A stretch of DNA of 64,000 nucleotides from Paenibacillus plantiphilus (lineage in GTDB: Bacteria; Bacillota; Bacilli; Paenibacillales; Paenibacillaceae): NCBI RefSeq assembly GCF_927798095.1, contig NZ_CAKMMF010000009.1, positions 1 through 64,000 of the forward strand, written 5' to 3'. How positions within the stretch are numbered: the stretch's first letter is position 1; each line of letters begins with the position of its first letter. Below the pieces are notes generated by a model, which was not told the origin of the DNA, made no database searches, and saw only the letters and a list, made by a program, of their open reading frames with translations. The position numbers were made by a program, and so were the translations under genes. Below, piece after piece: positions 17,970 through 26,831 of this stretch.

Positions 17970-19622
17970 ATGGTTTATACGGGTTTGCTGATATTTCTAT
18001 TCATTGGCGTGATAGCGGTATATCTCGGCGCAGTGGCGCAAGGGAGATCCGGCCAGTCGCTCCATCAGTCATTGAATCAGCACTCCGATTATGTTCGCTT
18101 TATGCAGGATAAGCATGAATTAAACCGATACGGCTACGCGCAGCAGCTATCACGCTCATTTGGCTCCTTCACTGCCTTTGGCGCTTCCTTCTCCACCTTG
18201 TCCGCTGCTGGGGGCGCTTTATTCCTGCTTGGTCCTGCTGCTGCTGCGGGTGGCCCTGCTGTTGTTGGCATAGGGTGGCCGCTGCTGGCTCTGTTCGGAA
18301 TTGTGACGGCTTGTTCATTAGCGATGCTGGCATCTGCCTTCCCTCTTGCCGGAGGCTGTTATCACTGGGCAGTTGCGTGCGGCGGGCGACGACTGGCAGT
18401 CATAACGGGCTGGCTTCATTTATCAGGCAATATGGTTCTTCTTGTGGCTGCAAATCTGTTATGCGCGAGCTGGTTGAATGACACAGCAGGGAATCTGTTC
18501 GGTTATGATACAAGCTCATGGTCATTGTGTGCGATTATGGTTGGGTTGTATCTTTCTCAGACTATTGTCAGCTGCAATGGCGCTGTATCTCTCAGACGGA
18601 TATGGGGTTCAATGACATGGCTGCATCTTGGTTTCATCGTTGGAGTTGCAGGGACACTTATCGCGATATCATGGCCAGGTGTTGTGCCGCTTGACCGGCT
18701 GTATGATATAGGAGGGACCTCCGCCGGTTCGAGTACATCGCTGTCCTTCCTGTCAGGCTTGCTGCTCCTGCAAAGGTTATTCATTGGGGGCGATGCGGCA
18801 GCACAGTTGGCAGAAGAAACGGTTGATCCCAGAATCAATGTCCCCTGGTCGATATATTTGTCTGTCGTTTATATATTTATCTTTGGTTTTGTCTTGTTTG
18901 TTATCCTTCTCATGCAGTTTCCATCTGTCACAGCAGGGTACGGCTCCTATAGCGCGCTAGGCGGGTGGCTGACAGATCTGTGGCTGGGCTGGGGCGGAGC
19001 TGCCAGTTGGATGGTTTGTATTGTTGTTCTGCTGCTTGGATGGAATAGCGGTCTGGCAGCTATGAACACAGGAGCCCGCATGCTGTTCTCCCTGGCAAGA
19101 GACAATGCTTCTCCATTGCCGAGACGGTTGTCCGCCGTGTCGGAGAAGACTCGCGTTCCGATTGGCTCTGCAGTTGGTATTGCTTTGGCGGCTGGTCTTG
19201 TTTCCAGCTTCCTGCTGTTCTTCAGCACATTCGGTGAAAGTACTTTCGTTCCACTAATTCTAAGCGGTATGATAGCGCTTCATTTGGCGTATGCGATTCC
19301 AATCGGATTGAAAATTCACGCGCGAAGAGGGTTGATACCTCCGGCTCTACATGGCCCATGGCAGGTTGGGAAATTATCGCCGTTCGTGGACGGAGTCTCC
19401 TTTCTGTGGTTAATGATAAGTGCGGTGGTTGCAATATGGATACTTGATGGCACGACATTGTCAACGGCTGGAGCGGTATTCTGCTGTATCGCTGCCTATG
19501 CTGAATTCATCCACCAAAGGGGAAAGAAGAAGGGTTTATTGCGAACGAGTGAGACGATAAAATTCAGCAGGCTCAAGCTGGATGAAATGATCCGAATTGA
19601 AAGAAAATTTCCGCAACAATAA
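17970..19622 (+). CDS. APC-superfamily amino acid permease
   Basis: About 550 aa, with many hydrophobic membrane segments (roughly 12-13). The TM1 region SFGSFTAFGASFSTLSAAGGALFLLGPAAAAGGPA carries the glycine-rich break typical of the amino acid-polyamine-organocation fold, and GGDAAAQLAEETVDPRINVPWSI matches the conserved loop of GABA/choline-type permeases. Start candidates are ATGs at 17964 and 17970 (17970 has the better spacing from GGTGGAG) and 17946, which lies inside the hairpin. The substrate is unknown. The translation start is masked by the hairpin at 17926-17962. Confidence 0.82.
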   Translation: MVYTGLLIFLFIGVIAVYLGAVAQGRSGQSLHQSLNQHSDYVRFMQDKHELNRYGYAQQLSRSFGSFTAFGASFSTLSAAGGALFLLGPAAAAGGPAVVGIGWPLLALFGIVTACSLAMLASAFPLAGGCYHWAVACGGRRLAVITGWLHLSGNMVLLVAANLLCASWLNDTAGNLFGYDTSSWSLCAIMVGLYLSQTIVSCNGAVSLRRIWGSMTWLHLGFIVGVAGTLIAISWPGVVPLDRLYDIGGTSAGSSTSLSFLSGLLLLQRLFIGGDAAAQLAEETVDPRINVPWSIYLSVVYIFIFGFVLFVILLMQFPSVTAGYGSYSALGGWLTDLWLGWGGAASWMVCIVVLLLGWNSGLAAMNTGARMLFSLARDNASPLPRRLSAVSEKTRVPIGSAVGIALAAGLVSSFLLFFSTFGESTFVPLILSGMIALHLAYAIPIGLKIHARRGLIPPALHGPWQVGKLSPFVDGVSFLWLMISAVVAIWILDGTTLSTAGAVFCCIAAYAEFIHQRGKKKGLLRTSETIKFSRLKLDEMIRIERKFPQQ

Positions 19623-19856
19623 TTTCCCGTAAGCATGCTTAAATATTTCCCAGGTAAGCGCAGGAAACAACAGAAAAATCAGACTTTCGACATCGAAAAA
19701 ATGGAGTGAATAGAAGGGCTGTGGAATGTATCGAAATTGATTAATTCAATTAATTATTTATGGCGGTAATAAAATGAAATGAATGACTCCACGAACCTCA
19801 GAAGGGGGAAGATTGCTTCGCACATCCAAGCCATCATATAATGACCTGAGAGAATA

Positions 19857-20540
19857 ATGAAATGGGGAATGGGAATGGCGCTGCTGGGCAGAATCGTTTC
19901 ACTTAATATATCGAAGCCGGTTACGATCATGCATGGGAATAAGGAAGTTGAAACAGGCATCAACAAGAAGCCGTCAGGCGAGCCGCTTATGCTCACCTTT
20001 ACGGGGTTGATTGGTGATGGTCAGGCGGATTTGATCCATCATGGCGGACCGGATAAAGCGGTTTGCGCCTATTCATCCGTTCATTTCCCATATTGGGAAA
20101 GTCAATGGAAACGAACGGTTGAACCAGGAGCATTCGGGGAAAATTTCACACTGTCAGAGCTGACGGAGGGTTCATTGTGCATCGGGGATACGGTTCGTGT
20201 AGGGGATGCGCTCGTTCAAGTGAGCCAACCTCGCCAGCCTTGCTTCAAGCTTGGCCTCAAGCACGGTCTTCCAGAGCTGCCTCTGCAGGTACAGAAGGAA
20301 GGTTATACGGGTTTTTATTTCCGTGTAATAGAAGAAGGCAAAGTTGCTGAAGGGGATGAGCTTTATCTCGAAGCAAGGCATTCTGCGGCGCTCACCGTAG
20401 CCGAAGCGAATCGGATTATGTACATAGAGAAGTCGAATGTGGAGCGTATAGAGCGAATTCTTGCTGTTGAAGAGCTAGCCGAGAGCTGGAGACAGACCTT
20501 TCAGAGCAGATTGGCTAAATTGCTGGAAGAGAACAGCTAG
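19857..20540 (+). CDS. MOSC-domain protein (YiiM family)
   Basis: 227 aa. The MOSC core is clear: GLIGDGQADLIHHGGPDKAVCAYSSVHFPYW, PGAFGENFTLSEL, and the conserved cysteine in QPRQPCFKLG. The C-terminal about 50 residues form the helical 3-alpha domain of YiiM/YuaD proteins. MOSC proteins handle sulfur or molybdenum cofactors; YiiM-type members reduce N-hydroxylated bases. Three in-frame ATGs (19857, 19869, 19875) compete; none has a strong ribosome site, so the start is uncertain by up to 6 codons. An intrinsic terminator follows at 20595. The 234 bp before it (19623-19856) shows no feature I can support. Confidence 0.85.
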   Translation: MKWGMGMALLGRIVSLNISKPVTIMHGNKEVETGINKKPSGEPLMLTFTGLIGDGQADLIHHGGPDKAVCAYSSVHFPYWESQWKRTVEPGAFGENFTLSELTEGSLCIGDTVRVGDALVQVSQPRQPCFKLGLKHGLPELPLQVQKEGYTGFYFRVIEEGKVAEGDELYLEARHSAALTVAEANRIMYIEKSNVERIERILAVEELAESWRQTFQSRLAKLLEENS

Positions 20541-20594
20541 CGGCAGTTGAGCGGAGAGAACACGAAGCTGCAACAACGATATGACTTTAGTGAG

Positions 20595-20618
20595 AAACGT
20601 CGATTTCGGCGTTTTTTT
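20595..20618 (+). terminator. Intrinsic terminator after the MOSC gene
   Basis: Stem AACGTCG/CGGCGTT (20596-20602 with 20607-20613, one T-G pair), loop ATTT, then TTTTT. Confidence 0.8.
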
Positions 20619-20758
20619 CATAGCCATATAACGGCTGATGTCATGTATGAAGTTTTTGCTCTATATAAATGGCATAACGCCATATAATGAAATAGGCGTT
20701 AATATCGGAGTCTTCGACAGCGATGAGATCACACACTTAACGGCTGGGGGCGGTTGAA

Positions 20759-21670
20759 ATGAATTTGGCGCAAAGGCTTGGCTATGCTGCAGATGATCGG
20801 CTTGTTATCGTTAATGCGGATGATTATGGTCTGTGCCATTCCACTAATGCGGCGATTCAGAAGCTGTTGACCGACGGTGTTGTTTCATCTGCTACTATTA
20901 TGATGCCCTGCGGGTGGGCAAGGGAAGCTGCGCTGTGGAGTGCGCGTCATTCTCACTTGGATATCGGTGTGCATTTCACGTTTACAAGTGAATGGGATTC
21001 GATGAAATGGGGACCGATTAATCGGATTGGTCCGATTGATACTCTCGTTACCGAGGAAGGTTATTTTCCCAAGGATGTGAAATCCTTCGAACGTCAAGCA
21101 GACTCAGAGCAGGTGCGTGCTGAATTGGAAGCACAGGTTAGAATGGCTCTGCGGCTGGGAGTGCGGCTTACGCATGCGGATAATCATATGGGAAGCCTGT
21201 ATGGGCTGCAGACGGGCAGACATTTTCTTAATGAAACGTTGGATGTATGCGCGAAGTATGGTCTTCCGTTCAGGCTGCCGCGCAATTTGCTGATGGAGAA
21301 TGGTCAGGTTGCGCCGGCAGAGCTGGCCCAGCAAGCGCGCAAGCATGCGGAGGCAGCGGATGCCAGAGGCGTGGTTGTGCTCGATTATTTGCTTGGTCTT
21401 CCTTTTCGCGGGGGACAAAATGATACATTCGAGATGCTCAAATCGCAAATGATTGCTCTGCTGAGCAACCTGCATGCCGGTGTCTCCGAAATCATTATTC
21501 ATCCATCGTTAGTGACGGATGAGCTGCGGGCATTCCACGATTCGCCGTTAAGACGAGGGATGGAGCTTGATTTGTTCCGCGACCGAGACATACAGGAGAC
21601 GATTAGAAGGGAAGGCATCCTTCCAATCCGCTGGCGTGAGCTTCAAGATCTCCAGCGGGGCGCAAAATAA
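20759..21670 (+). CDS. YdjC/ChbG-family carbohydrate deacetylase
   Basis: 303 aa, ATG at 20759. The family removes acetyl groups from chitooligosaccharides or related sugars with a metal ion. Metal and catalytic residues are in NADDYGL (Asp pair, residues 19-25), the His of DIGVHFTF, and the His pair of THADNHMG. The C-terminal EIIIHPS also fits. Length is normal. No sugar transport genes adjoin it, so the substrate is unknown. It is monocistronic, after the terminator at 20595. Confidence 0.85.
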   Translation: MNLAQRLGYAADDRLVIVNADDYGLCHSTNAAIQKLLTDGVVSSATIMMPCGWAREAALWSARHSHLDIGVHFTFTSEWDSMKWGPINRIGPIDTLVTEEGYFPKDVKSFERQADSEQVRAELEAQVRMALRLGVRLTHADNHMGSLYGLQTGRHFLNETLDVCAKYGLPFRLPRNLLMENGQVAPAELAQQARKHAEAADARGVVVLDYLLGLPFRGGQNDTFEMLKSQMIALLSNLHAGVSEIIIHPSLVTDELRAFHDSPLRRGMELDLFRDRDIQETIRREGILPIRWRELQDLQRGAK

Positions 21671-21802
21671 CGGGATCTTGCCGTACTATTAATGCCATTA
21701 AATGTACGGAAGCTTGCTATATCAGTAATTTCGGACATGGTGCAAATACCCCTGCTTATTAATATGATGTTTATTAATAATAAGCGGAGGGAAGGGAAGA
21801 AC

Positions 21803-22303
21803 GTGTACTACACCTTCAACAACATGCAAGCACCTTACTACTATGCTTATAACAGACAGCAACCCATGTCCTATAAATCACTTCAAGAAGCGCTCAGCCT
21901 TATTAAGCAGGCGATCGAGGGTGAGCGTGAGGACGAATTGTTCTATGATTACCTCATTTCTGTAGCTCCGTCTCAAGAAGAGAAGGACATCATAATCAGC
22001 ATCCGTGATGATGAGAGGAAGCATAACAGAATGTTTCGCAGCATCTACCAGAGTCTTACCGGGCAAATGATAACGGCGCCGGGTCAGGTCGAATTTGAGA
22101 AGCCCAAAACTTATATCGACGGAATTAGAAAGGCTTTGTTCGGCGAGCTTGCTGCGGTAGAACGATACCGCGATATTCGTGCAGGGCTTCCGAGTCGTTA
22201 TTACCGTGACATGGTGTTTGAAATTCTGACAGATGAGCTGAAGCACGCGACCAAATATAATTATATTCTTGATTTGGATACAAGGAGGCTCATTGATAAG
22301 TAA
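21803..22303 (+). CDS. Ferritin-like (rubrerythrin-type) protein, YhjR-like
   Basis: 166 aa from the GTG at 21803 (GGAGGGAAGGGAAG just upstream); the frame is open from 21692 but the earlier codons are out of context. A Tyr-rich N-terminus (YYTFNNMQAPYYYAYN) precedes a four-helix core with two ferritin half-sites: Glu in EGEREDELFYDYL, ExxH in DDERKHNRMF, Glu in GELAAVERYRDI and ExxH in DELKHATKYNY. It should bind a di-iron centre and may be spore-associated. No rubredoxin domain is present. An imperfect hairpin follows at 22313-22333. Confidence 0.8.
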   Translation: MYYTFNNMQAPYYYAYNRQQPMSYKSLQEALSLIKQAIEGEREDELFYDYLISVAPSQEEKDIIISIRDDERKHNRMFRSIYQSLTGQMITAPGQVEFEKPKTYIDGIRKALFGELAAVERYRDIRAGLPSRYYRDMVFEILTDELKHATKYNYILDLDTRRLIDK

Positions 22304-22529
22304 AAGGTAAAAGCAGGCGGGATTATTGCCTGCCACCGGACTTATGTGAATAACAGCCCCGATGAACGAGCACATTCCAGAAGCGCTTTGCGGATTGTGC
22401 TTTTTATTATGCTCCCAATATTTCTGAAATTCCACCGAAAGAACCACTATTCGCCATTGGTTCATAATGGTATACTGATAGTTGTGAATTTAATGATTAT
22501 TCAGACAAGTTGCGAAGGGAGTGGAAGAA

Positions 22530-23540
22530 TTGGCAGTGCTTCCGAAACAGAATGAACTGGGTTTCTTCGAAATTCGCTTGGAATCTATCGGTGGCTTGGG
22601 CGCTAACCTGGCCGGCAAGATGCTGGCTGAGGCGGGCGTAGTTGGAAGCGGTTTCAATGGTGTTAGTTTTTCCTCATACGGTTCAGAGAAGAAAGGCTCG
22701 CCAGTTAAAGCGCATATTCGGTTCTGCGACATGGAGACGAACATCCGAGACACGACACCGGTTGAACGACCGCATATTGTAGGCATTTTTCATGAGAATT
22801 TGTCTAAAACGGTTAATGTTATCAGCGGAATTTATGAAGATAGTGTAGTACTGGTCAATTCATCCAAGTCGCCTCAGCAGCTTAAGGACAAGATGAAGCT
22901 TCTCGGTGGTACGATGGCTGTTGTGGACGCAACGGGCATCTCGCTGGAGGAGAAGAATCGGGTCAACATGGCGATGCTGGGCGGCTTATTCAGACTTTGC
23001 AGCTTTCTCGACTTTGAACATATGAAAGGCATTATCCGCAAGTCGCTAGAGAAGAAATATCCGCAGGCAGTGGAGCCAGCTCTTCGCACCTTCCAGCGCG
23101 GCTATGATGAAGTGCAGTTCCAAACCTTTGGTCTGCCGGAGGGCATTGAGATGCCGCTTCCGACAAGATGGGATATTCCCTCTCTCGGCTATGCTACGCA
23201 GCCAATGGGAGGCATGATTGTAAATCCGGGGAATAGCATATTGAAGGATCTCAGTATTTCCCGGCAAGGGATGATGCCGCATTTCGATGAGGAGAAATGT
23301 ATCCATTGCGCCGCTTGCGATACGGCCTGTCCAGACTTCTGCTTCGTATGGGATGAGCAGGCGGACAAGAAGGGCCGTCCCCAGATGTTCCTGCAGGGGA
23401 TCGACTATCAATACTGCAAGGGCTGCTTGAAATGCGTGGTCGCCTGTCCGACTGAGGCGCTCTCTTCGGAGAGGGAAACCGACGGATACGGGGAGACACA
23501 TCGCATTCCGCATCGATTCCAATGGGCAACCTCATCATAA
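22530..23540 (+). CDS. 2-oxoacid:ferredoxin oxidoreductase, fused gamma-delta subunit
   Basis: 336 aa if started at the TTG at 22530, 8 bases after AAGGGAG; a GTG at 22521 is also in frame. The N-terminal about 200 residues are the gamma domain (IRLESIGGLGANLAGKMLAEAG, SYGSEKKGSPVKAH). The C-terminal about 85 residues hold two 4Fe-4S motifs: CIHCAACDTACP and CKGCLKCVVACP. With the next gene it forms a two-gene enzyme that oxidises pyruvate or another 2-oxoacid to acyl-CoA, passing electrons to ferredoxin. The gap to its partner is 34 bp. Confidence 0.88.
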   Translation: MAVLPKQNELGFFEIRLESIGGLGANLAGKMLAEAGVVGSGFNGVSFSSYGSEKKGSPVKAHIRFCDMETNIRDTTPVERPHIVGIFHENLSKTVNVISGIYEDSVVLVNSSKSPQQLKDKMKLLGGTMAVVDATGISLEEKNRVNMAMLGGLFRLCSFLDFEHMKGIIRKSLEKKYPQAVEPALRTFQRGYDEVQFQTFGLPEGIEMPLPTRWDIPSLGYATQPMGGMIVNPGNSILKDLSISRQGMMPHFDEEKCIHCAACDTACPDFCFVWDEQADKKGRPQMFLQGIDYQYCKGCLKCVVACPTEALSSERETDGYGETHRIPHRFQWATSS

Positions 23541-23574
23541 TCAGTCATGCCAACGCAATGAGAGGAGAGAAAAG

Positions 23575-25881
23575 ATGGCTATCGAGATCAATAAGGAAGT
23601 AAGCCAGGGCACTGTCGAGCAGCGCATGGTTTATGAATCGGGCAATGAAATGGCAGCTTATGCCGCCCATCAGATCAATTATCATGTGATGGGGTATTTT
23701 CCAATTTCACCTTCGACTGAGGTTGCGCAATTTCTTGACTTGATGAAAGCGAACGGACAGCATGACATTAAGCTCATTCCCGCTGATGGCGAGCACGGGT
23801 CGGCAGGCATATGCTACGGCGCTTCGGCTGCGGGCGGGCGTGTCTTCAATGCGACGAGCTCCAATGGATATCTCTATATGCTGGAGCAAATGCCTGTACA
23901 ATCGGGAACGCGATTCCCGATGGTCTTGAATCTGGTATGCCGCTCTGTCTCGGGGCCTCTGGATATTCATGGCGATCATTCGGACCTGTATTTTGCTCTA
24001 AATACTGGCTGGCCGATTCTGATGTGTCGTGATCCTCAGGCAGTTTACGATATGAATATTATGGCGATCAAGCTGGCGGAGGACCCTTCGGTTAGATTGC
24101 CGGTTCTCATTGCTTCTGACGGGTATTTCACCTCTCACCAGAAACGCCGCGTGCAGACCTTCGCACATCGCGCTGATGTGCATGCATTTACCGGTGAGCG
24201 TCCGCCTGAGGGCTTCGCCCATGTGCTTGATCGCAATAACCCTATTACTGTCGGTCCTTATATGAATGAACCGGATTATATTAATAACTGCTATCAGCAA
24301 TCGGTGGCGATGTACAATGCTTCCGCTGTGTTCGACCGAATACGGAAGGAATATGAGGTGTTGACAGGGCGCGATTATCCGATTCTGGATCTCTACCGAA
24401 TGGAGGATGCAGAGGTCGCGGTGTTCCTGATGAATTCCGCATCAGAAATCATCAAGGATGTTGTGGATCAGCTGCGGGCCAAAGGGATCAAGGCAGGCTC
24501 AATCGCGCCTAATATGATCCGTCCATTCCCAGCGAAGGAAATAGCTGAGGCGCTGCGCGGCGTTAAGGCGGTTACGATAGGCGACCGTGCGGATTCTTAT
24601 GGCGCTCATGGCGGCAATATGTCGAATGAGATCAAGTCGGCTCTGTTCACGCATAATGTGAGAGATACGCTTGTAATCAGCCGTGTTTTCGGACTTGGAG
24701 GCAAAGACTTCTACGCAGAGGATGGCCATCATTTCTTCGAGCTGGCCATTGAGGCTGCTGCGAGCGGGAAGGTGGACCGGCCATTCGATTATTACGGTCA
24801 TACGGCGGGCGATCCTGACAAAGCGCCCAAGAGAGTATTGGAGCCGATGAAATACGAGGATCTGAAGACAGGGCTTATTACAGTTGACCGCGACGCCTCG
24901 ACAGGCAAGCTCAAGGTGAAGGTTCCGCCTATACGCCAGCTGACCAAGAAGCCGAAGCGGTTGGCTCCTGGTCATGGCGCTTGTCCGGGCTGCGGCATTT
25001 TCTCCGGTCTGGAGCTGTTCTTCAAGGGCATTGAAGGTGACATTGTCGCGCTCTATCAAACAGGCTGCGCAATGGTCGTCACGACCGGATTCCCGTATTC
25101 CTCGCATAAGGCAACCTATATTCATAATTTATTCCAGAACGGAGCGGCAACATTATCGGGTGTTGTAGAGATGTTCTGGGAGCGCAAGCGACGTGGAGAG
25201 CTGGAAGCCTATGGGCTAAAGGATGACTTCACCTTCGTTATGATTACAGGCGACGGCGGAATGGATATCGGGATGGGGCCGGCAATCGGCAGCGCCCTCC
25301 GCAATCATAAGATGATCATTCTGGAGTACGATAATGAAGGCTACATGAATACAGGAGCGCAATTGTCTTATTCCACACCGCTCGGACACCGCACATCGAC
25401 CTCCAATGTCGGCAAGCATCAGGGCGGCAAGCTGTTTCATCATAAGGATACGGCTCAGATTATGGCGGCGACGAACATTCCTTATGTGTTCACAGGCTCG
25501 GAATCATTGCCGCAGGATTTGCTTAGAAAAGCCGCCAAAGCGCAGTATTACGCGCAAAATGTCGGGCTTGTCTATGGCAAGATTCTGATTTCTTGTCCGC
25601 TTAACTGGCTGTCTGAGGAGCAGATTGGACAAACGCTGATCGATGAGGCTGTCAATACATGCTTCTTCCCGATGTATGAGGTGGAAGAGGGCGTTACGAA
25701 TATCACGTATAATCCGGAGGACAAGGGCAAGCGAATTCCAATGGCAGATTGGCTCAAAAATATGGGCAAAACGAAGCATATGACCCGGCCTGAATATGCA
25801 GAAGCGCTGCAATCATTCGAGGATGAAGTCGAGAGGCGCTGGCTTCGCTTGAAGGCGAAGCACGACAATCCTTATCTCTAG
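23575..25881 (+). CDS. 2-oxoacid:ferredoxin oxidoreductase, fused alpha-beta subunit
   Basis: 768 aa, ATG at 23575 behind GAGAGGAGAG. The alpha part (about 1-440) begins GNEMAAYAAHQINYHVMGYFPISPSTE, as in pyruvate-type alpha subunits. The beta part (about 460-768) has CPGCGIFSGLELFF and the thiamine-diphosphate motif TGDGGMDIG with the Asn-containing EYDNEGYMNTGAQLS. The alpha-beta fusion plus a gamma-delta fusion upstream makes a compact two-gene enzyme. Pyruvate is the likeliest substrate; 2-oxobutyrate or 2-oxoglutarate are alternatives. A hairpin at 25908-25930 follows. Confidence 0.88.
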   Translation: MAIEINKEVSQGTVEQRMVYESGNEMAAYAAHQINYHVMGYFPISPSTEVAQFLDLMKANGQHDIKLIPADGEHGSAGICYGASAAGGRVFNATSSNGYLYMLEQMPVQSGTRFPMVLNLVCRSVSGPLDIHGDHSDLYFALNTGWPILMCRDPQAVYDMNIMAIKLAEDPSVRLPVLIASDGYFTSHQKRRVQTFAHRADVHAFTGERPPEGFAHVLDRNNPITVGPYMNEPDYINNCYQQSVAMYNASAVFDRIRKEYEVLTGRDYPILDLYRMEDAEVAVFLMNSASEIIKDVVDQLRAKGIKAGSIAPNMIRPFPAKEIAEALRGVKAVTIGDRADSYGAHGGNMSNEIKSALFTHNVRDTLVISRVFGLGGKDFYAEDGHHFFELAIEAAASGKVDRPFDYYGHTAGDPDKAPKRVLEPMKYEDLKTGLITVDRDASTGKLKVKVPPIRQLTKKPKRLAPGHGACPGCGIFSGLELFFKGIEGDIVALYQTGCAMVVTTGFPYSSHKATYIHNLFQNGAATLSGVVEMFWERKRRGELEAYGLKDDFTFVMITGDGGMDIGMGPAIGSALRNHKMIILEYDNEGYMNTGAQLSYSTPLGHRTSTSNVGKHQGGKLFHHKDTAQIMAATNIPYVFTGSESLPQDLLRKAAKAQYYAQNVGLVYGKILISCPLNWLSEEQIGQTLIDEAVNTCFFPMYEVEEGVTNITYNPEDKGKRIPMADWLKNMGKTKHMTRPEYAEALQSFEDEVERRWLRLKAKHDNPYL

Positions 25882-25907
25882 AGGTCATACGTTGAATGGC
25901 AATCGAG

Positions 25908-25930
25908 GCGCAGGCGCATGATGCCTGCGC
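25908..25930 (+). terminator. Hairpin after the oxidoreductase operon
   Basis: Stem GCGCAGGC/GCCTGCGC (8 bp) with a 7-base loop, followed by TTCCTTTGC, a weak U-tract. Confidence 0.55.
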
Positions 25931-25972
25931 TTCCTTTGCATGTCGTGAAGCTTGGAAGGAGGATAGGGCGCC

Positions 25973-26260
25973 ATGCCAATTGTGCTGAGGAACCGATCGA
26001 CAGGGGAGATCGCTTGCGGAAGGCTTCGCAATGTTTATGATCTGATGTATTATGGCGCGATAGGGTGGGAGGATAAGGAAGCAGCAGAACGAATGATGAG
26101 TGAGGCACTGGCATCCGCTGGCTACGATCAGGAATCGAGCTGGGACCTGCTGGAGGTGAAGGAGGAGCGGCTCAAGCTGTTCAATGTGAAGCTGAACAAT
26201 GATCCCGGACGCCAGTTGATTATGGAGAATGACGGCGGGATCGTCATTCGTAAACAGTAG
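25973..26260 (+). CDS. Hypothetical 95-aa protein
   Basis: ATG at 25973 with AAGGAGGATAG upstream. It is mixed alpha/beta and acidic-basic balanced, with no signal or membrane helix. The N-terminal IVLRNRSTGEIACGRLRNVYDLMYYG and C-terminal RLKLFNVKLNNDPGRQLIMENDGGIVI look like a compact fold. Not recognised. It lies after the oxidoreductase hairpin and 52 bp before another unknown gene in the same direction, so the two may be co-transcribed. Confidence 0.65.
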   Translation: MPIVLRNRSTGEIACGRLRNVYDLMYYGAIGWEDKEAAERMMSEALASAGYDQESSWDLLEVKEERLKLFNVKLNNDPGRQLIMENDGGIVIRKQ

Positions 26261-26312
26261 CTCAGCCTCTTGGCACGTTTAAGAAATGCCTGCGGAGAAG
26301 GGAGGAATCTAC

Positions 26313-26831
26313 ATGCAAATGACGCACAATGAATATTTTATGCAGTTAAATATGCTGGATTCCATTCAGGATGCGCCCGCAGTAGGGAAGCAGCTGCGCA
26401 GTGAAGGGTTTACAGCAGTTCGCCGATTTCTTGATGATTTCCGCGCTTACATCAGGACTTATGAAGAAGAGCAGTGCCAGCAGGCGGAGCTATTGCTGCA
26501 AAAGGCTCGCGCAGCACTGCCCGAACCCGGTGGAATCAGCCCTTCATGGACCTTCATCTGGCAAGAGTTCGAGGGCATTATGACGACGAAGCGCCGCATT
26601 CTCGGCGAGATCGACAGGGAGCAGCGGAATGGAGAATGGCAGGTGCTGCTCGATAACCAATTCTCCAATCAAAGCATTGCCGTCTACCCCGGCCTGACCT
26701 TCTACGAGGCGGTCTATATGTTCGCTTATTTCCGAACGGAGCTGGTCCGCAATGAATATATCCGCCTGCAGAAGGTGGCTACCGTTATTACGATCATCGG
26801 TGGGGATCAATCGGCGCTAGAGGAAGGATAA
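26313..26831 (+). CDS. Hypothetical helical protein, 172 aa
   Basis: ATG at 26313, 7 bases after GGGAGG; an upstream in-frame ATG at 26286 lacks a ribosome site. Mostly helical with heptad-like charge patterns (FRAYIRTYEEEQCQQAELLLQKA), then WQVLLDNQFSNQSIAVYPGLTFYEAVYMFAYFR. The family is not recognised. The 3' end overlaps the convergent ypdA gene by 25 bp, so the last eight codons of each are read on opposite strands. Confidence 0.65.
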   Translation: MQMTHNEYFMQLNMLDSIQDAPAVGKQLRSEGFTAVRRFLDDFRAYIRTYEEEQCQQAELLLQKARAALPEPGGISPSWTFIWQEFEGIMTTKRRILGEIDREQRNGEWQVLLDNQFSNQSIAVYPGLTFYEAVYMFAYFRTELVRNEYIRLQKVATVITIIGGDQSALEEG

